DNA from: Tabrizicola caldifontis
Lineage (GTDB): Bacteria; Pseudomonadota; Alphaproteobacteria; Rhodobacterales; Rhodobacteraceae
NCBI RefSeq assembly: GCF_004762095.1
Contig: NZ_SIJH01000002.1
Span: 62,001-126,000, forward strand
Reading direction: 5' to 3'
Length of the DNA: 64,000 nucleotides
Made by a program: the position numbers and the translations under genes. This document shows positions 56,697 through 64,000 of this stretch, piece by piece (position 1 is the stretch's first letter; every line of letters starts with the position of its first letter). A model generated the notes under the pieces. It did not search any database, had not been told where the DNA came from, and worked only from the letters and a program-made list of their open reading frames with translations.

Positions 56697-59600
56697 ATGC
56701 GCTGGTTTCCGAAAGTCGTTTTCGCGGCATGCATTGCCGGAATGTCCGGCTGGGCCTCGGCGCAGGATCTGATCCCCGAGCGCCGGGTAATCGTCACCCA
56801 GGACGAGGATCTTCCAGGCGGCGACATCGCCAGCATCTTCGACACCACCATCGAGGCCTGCGAACGCGCCTGCCTGACCAATGCGCGCTGCGAGGCCTAT
56901 GTCTACAACACCCGCAACGGTTCATGCTTCGTCAAGGCCAGTCCCGGCGAGGGCACATTCTTCCAGGGCGCCTATTCGGCGCGCGTGGTCGCGTCCGATG
57001 CGGCCATCCGCGCGGCGGCGACGGACCGTCGGGCCGAACTGACCTTCATTCCCGACTGGGACATCTCGTCCGCCTATGCCCAGGCCGAGGGTCTGGGACG
57101 GCAGCACGTCACCGGCCCCTCGACGGCCGAGGAACATCTGCGGATGGCAGCCGAATACGAATCGCGCGGCGACTGGGCGGGTTCGGCGGCCTATACCGGT
57201 GCGGCGCTGAACCGGACGGACGATGCCGCGACGTGGTCCGATCTTGCCCGCCGCCAGCTTGAGGCCGGCAAGAAGGATCCCAACCAGCAGTGGTTCTTCT
57301 ACGGCCAGGCGCTGAGTTCCTCGATCAACGCCTATCTGCGGGCCGACAGCCCGGCGTTGCGTCATTCGATCCTGGTCGTGATGGCCGAAGTGCTGGAATG
57401 CAACGGCCGCGGCCGCGACGCGGTGCTGGCGCTGCGGCTGGCGCAGTCCTTGCAGAACCGGACCGATACGGCGGCGCTTCTGGACGCGGCGATCGGCAAA
57501 TACGGCTTCCGCATCGAGGAAACCCAGGTGCAGTCCGATCTGGCCCGCCCGCGCCTCTGCGCGACCTTCAGCGAGGATCTGGTGGCCTCGGGCGTGGATT
57601 ACGCCACCTTCGTCCAGCTGACCGAGCCGGGGCTGGTGGTGGAAAACGGCGGCGGGCGGCAGCTTTGCGTGGCAGGGCTGGAACATGGCAAGCGCTATAC
57701 CGTCACCTTCCGCGAAGGGCTGCCGGCGGCGGACGGGCAGGTTCTGGCCAGATCGGTCGAGATCACCCAGTATGTCCGCGACCGCAACCCCGGCGTCCGC
57801 TTCCCCGGCCGGGGCTATGTGCTGCCGAATACGGCAGACGTTACCCTTCCGGTCGAGACGGTGAACACCGACAGGCTGGATCTTGCGCTGTATCGCGTAA
57901 CCGACCGCAACCTGCTGCGGGCAATTCAGGGTTACTACTTCGGCCAGCCGATCCAGACCTATGCAGAATTCGACTTCACCGACATGGTCGGCGAAAGGAT
58001 CTGGACCGGATCGGCCACGGTGGGGCAGGAGGTGAACCGCGACGTAACCACGCGCCTTCCGATGAGCGAGCCCCTAAAGGGCCGGCCTGCCGGCATATAC
58101 GCACTGAAGGCGGAAGTGCCAGGGGCTGATCCCTACGTGATTCCGCCGGGCTGGCAGTGGTTCGTGGTCTCGGACCTGGGCATCACCACCTTGTCGGGGG
58201 TGGACGGGCTGCATGTCATCGTCCGCAGCCTCGGCACCGCCGAGGCCAGGCAGGGGGTTACGGTCGAGCTGCTGAACCGCGCCAACACGGTGCTGGGCAC
58301 GGCCACGACAGACGCCATGGGTCATGCGGCCTTCGATGCGGGCCTGACGCGGGGAACGGGCGCTTCGGCCCCGGCGATGGTGGTGGTGAAAGACGCGGAC
58401 CGGGATATCAGCTTCCTGTCGCTGACCGAGCCGGAGTTCGACCTGTCAGACCGCGGGGTAGAGGGGCGCGAGGCTGCGCCGCCGGTCGATGTGTTCGTTA
58501 CCACCGAACGCGGCGCCTATCGCCCGGGCGAGACGGTCTATTTCACCGCGCTCGCCCGCGACCCGGAACAGAAGGCGGTCGAAGGTCTGCCGCTGACTGC
58601 CGTCATAAAGCGACCCGATGGCGTGGAATATGCCCGGTCGGCGGTCACGGATCAGGGCGGCGGCTACGTCTTCAGCCAGCCGATCGCCGGCAACGCCCCG
58701 CGCGGTATCTGGCGGCTGGAAATGTTCGCCGACCTCGATGCCCTGCCGCTGGCCTCGAAGACTTTCCTTGTCGAGGACTTCCTGCCCGAGCGCATCGATT
58801 TCGACCTGACCATGGACGACAGACCCCTGTCTGTCGCCGACACCGCGCCCGTCGATCTGACCGTCACCGCGCGCTACCTGTTTGGCGCGCCGGGTGCGGG
58901 CCTGCGGATCGAGGGCGAGATCCTGCTTCGGGCAGCCGAAGGGCTGGAGAAATTCCCCGGCTATGTCTTCGGCCGGCACAACGAACCCTTCAGCGCACAA
59001 ATGCAGCCGCTGGAAGGTGGCGAGACCGATGCCGAAGGCATCGCGACCCTGCCGGTCTTCCTGCCGCAGGTGGCCGATCCCTTCCGCCCACTCGAGGCGC
59101 GGCTGACGATCCGCGTCGCCGAAGGCTCGGGTCGTCCGGTGGAACGGTCGATGACCAGGATGCTCGCGCCCGCCGATCCGTTGCTGGGGGTGAAGCCGCT
59201 GTTCGACGGTGTGGCGCCCGAAGGCGGCGAGGCCCGGTTCCAGCTGATCGCTGTCGATGCCGCCGAGACTCTGGTCGCGGCCCCCGTCAAGTGGACGGTG
59301 ACGCGCGTCGAATACGACTATCAATGGTATCAGAGCTACGGAAACTGGAGCTGGGAGCCGGTGGTGACCCGCACACCGGTGGCCGAGGGCGAGGTCACCT
59401 TGGGCGCGGCCCCGGTCGAGATCGCGGCGCCGGTGCAATGGGGCACCTACGAAATCCTGGTGCAGCGCACCGACGGCAACCGCGCGGCGACCTCGATGCA
59501 GTTCCATGCCGGCTGGTATGCGCCCGCCGATGCCTCGGCCACGCCCGACACGCTGGAATTGTCGCTGGACAAGCCCGCCTATCGCCCCAGCGAGACGGCG

Positions 59601-62144
59601 ACCCTGCGCGTCGTGCCGCGCGCAGCGGGGACGGCGCTGGTCACGGTGCTGTCGAACCGGCTGGTCGCCATGCAGGCGGTCGAGGTCAAGGAGGGCGAGA
59701 ACCTGATCCAGCTGCCGGTGACGGATGACTGGGGCACGGGGGTCTATGTCACCGCCTCGGTCCTGCGGCCGATGGATGTGGCGGCGGGGCGTAACCCGGC
59801 GCGGGCGCTGGGGCTGACCCATGCCAAGATCGACCCCGGCGCGCGGGCGCTGGCGGCCAGGGTCGAGGTCGCGGCCGAAGCCGCGCCGCGCGGGCCGCTG
59901 GACGTGGCGGTGAAGGTCGAAGGTGTGACGGCGGGCGAGACGGCTTGGGTCACCATCGCGGCGGTGGATGTGGGGATCCTGAACCTGACCGGGTTCAAGG
60001 CCCCCGATCCGCAGGACCACTACTTCGGCCAGCGTCGGCTGGGCGTGGGCATCCGCGACATCTACGGCCGGCTGATCGACGGGTTGAACGGCGCGACCGG
60101 CGAGGTCCGCTCGGGCGGCGACGCGGGCGCGCAGGCGCGGTTGCAGGCGCCGCCGCCCACAGAGGAACTGGTGGCCTATTTCACCGGCCCGGTCGAGGTG
60201 GGCGCGGACGGCTATGCGCGGGCGACGTTCGACCTGCCGAGCTTCAACGGCACGGTGAAGGTGATGGCCGTGGCCTGGTCGAAGACTGGCGTCGGGCAGG
60301 CGAGCGCCGATGTGCTGGTGCGCGATCCCGTGGTGGTGACGGCCAGCCTGCCGCGCTTCCTGTCGCCGGGCGACACGTCGCGGCTTTTGCTTGAGGTGGT
60401 CCATGCCACCGGGCCCTCGGGGCGGATGAGTCTCGACGTGAGCGCGAACGGGCTGACGCTCGGCGCGGTGCCTTCGGGCTTTGACCTGGGCGAGAAGGCC
60501 AAGGCCGTGTTCGAGGTGCCGGTGACGGCGGGGGATGTGGGCGTGCAGAGCATCGACATCAGCCTGACCACGCCGGACGGCAAGGTGCTGAAGAAGACGC
60601 TGACGATCCCGGTGCAGGTGAACGACCCGGAGGTGGCGCGGATCAGCCGGGTGGACCTGGCCTCGGGGCAGAGCTTCACCTTCGACGGCAACGTGTTCGC
60701 CGGCCTCGTGCCGGGGTCGGGCAAGGCGGTGATGGCGGTCGGCCCGATCGCGCGGCTTAACGCGCCGGGGATGCTGGCGGCACTCGACCGCTATCCCTAT
60801 GGCTGCACCGAGCAGATCACCTCGAAGGCGCTGCCGCTGCTGTACTTCGACCAGGTGGCACGGGTGATGGACCTGAAGGGGGCCGAGAACCTCCAGACCC
60901 GGATCGACGAGGCGGTGGTGGAGATCCTGGCCAACCAGTCCTCGACCGGGGGCTTCGGCCTCTGGGGGCCCGAGCAGGGCGATTTCTGGCTCGACGCCTA
61001 TGTGACCGACTTCCTCAGCCGGGCGCGGGCGCAGGGCTACCGGGTGCCTGATCTCGCCTTCCGCAACGCGCTGGCGAACCTGCGCAACCAGGTGAACTAT
61101 GCGCCCGACTTCAGCGCGGAAGCCAACGGCGGCGGCGAGGCGCTGGCCTATGCGCTGATGGTGCTGGCCCGCGAGGGCGCGGCGGCGGTGGGCGACCTGC
61201 GCTATTACGCCGATGTGAAGGGCGACGATTTCGCCACTCCGCTGGCGCAGGCGCAGCTGGCGGCGGCGCTGGCCTCCTACGGCGACCAGCCGCGGGCGGA
61301 TGCGATGTTCCGCAAGGCTCTGGCCAAGCTTGACGCGCAGGGGCCGGAGCAGGGCCAGGTCTGGCGGGTGGACTACGGCACCCGCTATCGTGACATGGCG
61401 GCGCTTCTGACGCTGGCGGTCGAGGCCGGGTCGAACGCGGTGGACCGCGAGGCGCTGACCGACCGGTTGGCCGCGCAGGGCACCAACCTTTCGACGCAGG
61501 AGGCGACCTGGGCGCTTCTGGCCACCAATGCGCTGATCGACCGGCCGGGGGCCGAGGGCATCACCCTCGACGGCCAGCCCGCCGAGGGACCGCTGGTCCG
61601 GGTGCTGGAGGCGGGGGCGGCGACCCCGGTCGTCGTGCGCAACGAGGGGCCAGACACCAGCGTCACGGTGACGACCTACGGTGTCTCGGCCGAGCCCGAG
61701 CCTGCCGGCGGCAACGGCTATGCGATCACCCGGACCTACTACACGATGGACGGTCAGGAGATCTCGCCGGAAAGCGTGGCGGCGGGAACCCGGCTGGTGG
61801 TGGTGCTGGAGGTCACGCCCTTCGCCTATGGCGAGGCGCGGCTGATGGTCAGCGATCCCCTGCCCGCGGGGCTGGAGATCGACAACCCGAACCTGATGTC
61901 GGCTGGCTCGACCTCGGAACTGGGCTGGCTGGATACGGTGCAGGAGGTGGCCCATGCCGAGTTCCGGCAGGACCGGTTCCTGGCCGCGATCGACTGGCGG
62001 TCGGATGCGCCGTTCCGGCTCGCCTATGTCGTGCGCGCGATCAGCCCGGGCACGTTCCACCATCCCGCGGCTTCGGTCGAGGACATGTATCGCCCCGATT
62101 TCCGCGCCCGGAGCGCGACCGGGACGCTGACGGTCACGCCGTGA
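56697..62144 (+). CDS. Alpha-2-macroglobulin family protein with N-terminal apple/PAN-like domain
   Basis: A 1815-residue periplasmic protease trap. A Sec signal peptide (ends ASAQ, residue 23) has no lipobox, unlike lipoprotein YfhM of E. coli. Residues about 45-95 hold four Cys (55, 59, 65, 77; ACERACLTNARCEAYVYN) like an apple/PAN domain. Long MG-domain repeats follow, and the thioester motif CTEQ is intact with Cys1370 and Gln1373 (YGCTEQITSKALPLL), so it is the thioester-forming type. In bacteria such proteins bind invading proteases and protect the wall together with PBP1C, whose gene follows. ATG preceded by GGGAGG. Confidence 0.93.
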   Translation: MRWFPKVVFAACIAGMSGWASAQDLIPERRVIVTQDEDLPGGDIASIFDTTIEACERACLTNARCEAYVYNTRNGSCFVKASPGEGTFFQGAYSARVVASDAAIRAAATDRRAELTFIPDWDISSAYAQAEGLGRQHVTGPSTAEEHLRMAAEYESRGDWAGSAAYTGAALNRTDDAATWSDLARRQLEAGKKDPNQQWFFYGQALSSSINAYLRADSPALRHSILVVMAEVLECNGRGRDAVLALRLAQSLQNRTDTAALLDAAIGKYGFRIEETQVQSDLARPRLCATFSEDLVASGVDYATFVQLTEPGLVVENGGGRQLCVAGLEHGKRYTVTFREGLPAADGQVLARSVEITQYVRDRNPGVRFPGRGYVLPNTADVTLPVETVNTDRLDLALYRVTDRNLLRAIQGYYFGQPIQTYAEFDFTDMVGERIWTGSATVGQEVNRDVTTRLPMSEPLKGRPAGIYALKAEVPGADPYVIPPGWQWFVVSDLGITTLSGVDGLHVIVRSLGTAEARQGVTVELLNRANTVLGTATTDAMGHAAFDAGLTRGTGASAPAMVVVKDADRDISFLSLTEPEFDLSDRGVEGREAAPPVDVFVTTERGAYRPGETVYFTALARDPEQKAVEGLPLTAVIKRPDGVEYARSAVTDQGGGYVFSQPIAGNAPRGIWRLEMFADLDALPLASKTFLVEDFLPERIDFDLTMDDRPLSVADTAPVDLTVTARYLFGAPGAGLRIEGEILLRAAEGLEKFPGYVFGRHNEPFSAQMQPLEGGETDAEGIATLPVFLPQVADPFRPLEARLTIRVAEGSGRPVERSMTRMLAPADPLLGVKPLFDGVAPEGGEARFQLIAVDAAETLVAAPVKWTVTRVEYDYQWYQSYGNWSWEPVVTRTPVAEGEVTLGAAPVEIAAPVQWGTYEILVQRTDGNRAATSMQFHAGWYAPADASATPDTLELSLDKPAYRPSETATLRVVPRAAGTALVTVLSNRLVAMQAVEVKEGENLIQLPVTDDWGTGVYVTASVLRPMDVAAGRNPARALGLTHAKIDPGARALAARVEVAAEAAPRGPLDVAVKVEGVTAGETAWVTIAAVDVGILNLTGFKAPDPQDHYFGQRRLGVGIRDIYGRLIDGLNGATGEVRSGGDAGAQARLQAPPPTEELVAYFTGPVEVGADGYARATFDLPSFNGTVKVMAVAWSKTGVGQASADVLVRDPVVVTASLPRFLSPGDTSRLLLEVVHATGPSGRMSLDVSANGLTLGAVPSGFDLGEKAKAVFEVPVTAGDVGVQSIDISLTTPDGKVLKKTLTIPVQVNDPEVARISRVDLASGQSFTFDGNVFAGLVPGSGKAVMAVGPIARLNAPGMLAALDRYPYGCTEQITSKALPLLYFDQVARVMDLKGAENLQTRIDEAVVEILANQSSTGGFGLWGPEQGDFWLDAYVTDFLSRARAQGYRVPDLAFRNALANLRNQVNYAPDFSAEANGGGEALAYALMVLAREGAAAVGDLRYYADVKGDDFATPLAQAQLAAALASYGDQPRADAMFRKALAKLDAQGPEQGQVWRVDYGTRYRDMAALLTLAVEAGSNAVDREALTDRLAAQGTNLSTQEATWALLATNALIDRPGAEGITLDGQPAEGPLVRVLEAGAATPVVVRNEGPDTSVTVTTYGVSAEPEPAGGNGYAITRTYYTMDGQEISPESVAAGTRLVVVLEVTPFAYGEARLMVSDPLPAGLEIDNPNLMSAGSTSELGWLDTVQEVAHAEFRQDRFLAAIDWRSDAPFRLAYVVRAISPGTFHHPAASVEDMYRPDFRARSATGTLTVTP

Positions 62145-62166
62145 CCGACCAGCGGCCATCTGCACC

Positions 62167-62268
62167 TCCCCTCCCCCTGGTGGGGCGGGGATGGGGGTGG
62201 GGGGCCAAGGCCCTGATCAGGCACCCGGCCCCCCCTCCCTCTCCCTCCCCCACGAGGGGGGAGGGGAG
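62167..62268. repeat. Large G/C-run inverted repeat between A2M and pbpC
   Basis: Left arm 62167-62206 and right arm about 62227-62268 are imperfect inverted copies of about 40 bases, each itself containing a small hairpin. The left arm has GGGG-C-GGGG-AT-GGGGG-T-GGGGGG (62182-62204), a four-run G tract on the coding strand; the right arm has the mirrored C runs, so the minus strand has one too. In the transcript the arms would pair into one long stem across the 157-base gap before pbpC. Related in design to the element at 29848-29884. Confidence 0.7.
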
Positions 62269-62301
62269 CGCGGGCGCCGGGTCCTGCGCCGGGGGTTGCC
62301 G

Positions 62302-64000
62302 ATGATCCGCGCGCGCTGGCTGTTTGCCGTTGCCCTTGGTCTGTGGCTCGGGGCGCTTGGCCGGGACCGGTTCGACGCCTTCATCGACGCGACCGTCCTG
62401 CCGCCCCTCGCGGTGGAGATGTCGGTCGAGGTGCTGGACCGCGACGGCGACCTCTTGCGCGCCTACACGGTCGCCGATGGCCGCTGGCGGCTGGCCCTGC
62501 CGCCCGACCGGGTGGACCCGCTCTACCTGCGCATGCTGGTGGCCTACGAGGACCGCCGCTTCCGCGACCATGGCGGCGTGGACCTGCGGTCGCTGGCGCG
62601 GGCGGTGGCGCAGGCGGTGCGGAACGGGCGGGTGGTCTCGGGCGGATCGACGCTGACGATGCAGGTCGCGCGGCTTCTGGAGGAAGGGACGACCGGCAAG
62701 GTCGCGGGCAAGCTTCGGCAGATGCGGGTGGCGCTGGCGCTGGAGCGGCGGCTGAACAAGGACCAGATCCTGCAGCTCTACCTGCACCTTGCGCCCTTCG
62801 GCGGGAATCTCGAGGGCGTCCGCGCTGCCTCGATCAGCTATTTCGGCAAGGAACCAGCCCGTCTGACCCCGGCCGAGGCCGCGCTTCTTGTCGCCATCCC
62901 GCAAAGCCCCGAAACCCGCCGCCCCGACCGGGCCGCTGACCGGGCCGAGGCCGCGCGTGACCGGGTGCTTGCGCAGATGGTCGGTGCCGGCGTGATCGAC
63001 GCGGCCGAAGCCGAAGCCGCGCTTCGCGAACCCGTCCCCGGCCTGCGCAAGGCCTTTCCCGCCCTCGCACCGCATCTGGCCGATCGCGCACGGGCCGAAC
63101 AGCCGGTGCTGACCACACACCGCCTGACCATCGACGCTACCCTCCAGAAGGCGCTGCAAGAGCTGGCGGTGCAGGCGGTCGAGGGCCGGGGAGAACAGTT
63201 GCAGGTTGCGATCCTGGTGGCCGACCATGCCTCGGGCGAAATCCTCGCCAGCGTCGGCTCGGCCGGCTACCAGGCTGACCTGCGGCAGGGATTCGTGGAC
63301 ATGACCCGGGCCCTGCGCAGCCCCGGATCGACGCTGAAGCCACTGGTCTATGCCCTGACTTTCGACGAGGGTCTCGGGCACCCCGAGACGATGATCGAGG
63401 ACCGGCCGATGGCCTTCGGCACTTATGCGCCGCAGAACTTCGACAGGCTCTATCGCGGCACAATCCGCCTGCGCGAGGCCTTGCAGCTGTCGCTGAACAT
63501 TCCCGTCGTGCAGCTGACAGAGGCGCTTGGCCCGGCGCGACTGATCTCGGCGATGGAAAAGGCCGGGATGAGGCCGGCCTTTCCGGGCGACCAGCCAGGG
63601 CTGGCAATCGCACTGGGGGGTGTCGGCGTGACGCTGACCGACATGGTGCAATTGTATGCGGCGCTGGCCCGGGGCGGCGTGGCGCGCCCCCTGATCTGGC
63701 GGCTGGGGGCCGAAACCATTGAAGGGCAGCGTGTGGTCTCGGCGGTTGCAGCCTGGCAGGTGGGCGACATCCTTGCAGGCCTGGCCCCGCCGCCGGGGGC
63801 GCCGTCAAACCGGCTGGCCTACAAGACCGGCACCTCCTATGGCCACCGCGACGCCTGGGCGATCGGCTATGACGGGCGTCATGTGGTCGGCGTCTGGATG
63901 GGCCGGGCGGACGGCACACCGGTACCCGGTGCCTTCGGGGCGGATGTTGCGGCCCCTGTGCTGTTCCAGTCCTTCAACCGGCTCAAGCGTCGGCTGGACC
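62302..64000 (+). CDS. pbpC: Penicillin-binding protein 1C PbpC (3' partial)
   Basis: Bifunctional murein synthase, cut by the window edge at residue 566. A single N-terminal membrane anchor (WLFAVALGLWLGALG) is followed by the transglycosylase domain (EDRRFRDHGGVD with the catalytic Glu, GGSTLTMQVARLL) and the transpeptidase domain with Ser343 in SPGSTLKPLVY, SxN in SLNIPVV and KTGTSYG. The C-terminal BiPBP_C domain would lie beyond the window. ATG at 62302 preceded by GGGGGTT. Pairing with an alpha-2-macroglobulin gene directly upstream is the classic arrangement. Confidence 0.93.
   Translation, partial: MIRARWLFAVALGLWLGALGRDRFDAFIDATVLPPLAVEMSVEVLDRDGDLLRAYTVADGRWRLALPPDRVDPLYLRMLVAYEDRRFRDHGGVDLRSLARAVAQAVRNGRVVSGGSTLTMQVARLLEEGTTGKVAGKLRQMRVALALERRLNKDQILQLYLHLAPFGGNLEGVRAASISYFGKEPARLTPAEAALLVAIPQSPETRRPDRAADRAEAARDRVLAQMVGAGVIDAAEAEAALREPVPGLRKAFPALAPHLADRARAEQPVLTTHRLTIDATLQKALQELAVQAVEGRGEQLQVAILVADHASGEILASVGSAGYQADLRQGFVDMTRALRSPGSTLKPLVYALTFDEGLGHPETMIEDRPMAFGTYAPQNFDRLYRGTIRLREALQLSLNIPVVQLTEALGPARLISAMEKAGMRPAFPGDQPGLAIALGGVGVTLTDMVQLYAALARGGVARPLIWRLGAETIEGQRVVSAVAAWQVGDILAGLAPPPGAPSNRLAYKTGTSYGHRDAWAIGYDGRHVVGVWMGRADGTPVPGAFGADVAAPVLFQSFNRLKRRLD

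Noticed and set aside
58446-62165. A 1239-codon open frame antisense to the alpha-2-macroglobulin gene
   Set aside because: Composition is Arg/His/Gly-rich and repetitive, as expected from the reverse of a GC-rich gene, and the sense frame has clear domains and a thioester motif.

Overview
The window is about 64 kb of GC-rich, densely packed chromosome from an alphaproteobacterium, most likely of the Rhodobacteraceae (Rhodobacter/Paracoccus/Gemmobacter-like). The call rests on alphaproteobacterial marker families (a TrcR/DUF1013 regulator, DUF2794, DUF2585/UPF0314, an IalB-like protein), a SelD fused to an NADH-dehydrogenase-like flavoprotein, and G-rich or palindromic intergenic repeats. I see no tRNA, rRNA, CRISPR array, insertion sequence or prophage. 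Genes are identified by recognisable motifs and family resemblance, not by database search.

Layout. 1-4.6 kb: the end of a ProW-type permease, then serine biosynthesis (serA, serC, divergent serB). 4.7-16.6 kb: the SelD fusion, a YcaQ-type DNA glycosylase, a Kef-type antiporter domain, RlmN, an IalB-like secreted protein, an asparaginase, DUF2794, an NlpC/P60 plus leucyl aminopeptidase pair, and a beta-carbonic anhydrase. 16.8-20.7 kb: a complete ABC importer of unknown substrate (binding protein, two permeases, ATPase). 20.8-26.3 kb: a short sigma-54 (RpoN), a hydantoinase/oxoprolinase-type protein with a small partner, a 2-hydroxyacid dehydrogenase and a YdcZ-type transporter. 26.5-34.3 kb: a LysR regulator overlapping a sulfotransferase-like gene, followed by a ydcSTUVW-like polyamine/GABA-precursor uptake and oxidation operon. 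34.6-46.9 kb: mostly housekeeping: a phosphatase, DUF2585, an MFS carrier, a thiolase, MnmH (tRNA 2-selenouridine synthase) with TrcR, RNase T2, TrhO, an NAD-salvage operon (pncA, a putative metallopeptidase, pncB), and an APH kinase with ArfB.

46.9-54.0 kb is the unusual part. Six neighbouring genes (a periplasmic caspase, a small secreted protein, a trypsin/PDZ protease, a response regulator, a histidine kinase and a patatin lipoprotein) all carry stops, frameshifts or internal losses, while the genes on both sides are intact. This looks like joint decay of one functional module, or a stretch of poor assembly. 54.0-64.0 kb holds an intact hybrid histidine kinase, a 1815-residue alpha-2-macroglobulin with an N-terminal apple/PAN-like domain, and the start of pbpC (penicillin-binding protein 1C).

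How genes connect: SelD (4.7 kb) supplies the selenophosphate that MnmH (38.8 kb) uses, so a selenouridine trait is encoded in the window. TrhO acts on the same wobble uridine in tRNA. PncA and PncB form consecutive NAD-salvage steps. The binding-protein genes of both ABC operons are followed by strong hairpins likely to set subunit stoichiometry, and two intergenic elements combine hairpins with four-run G tracts.
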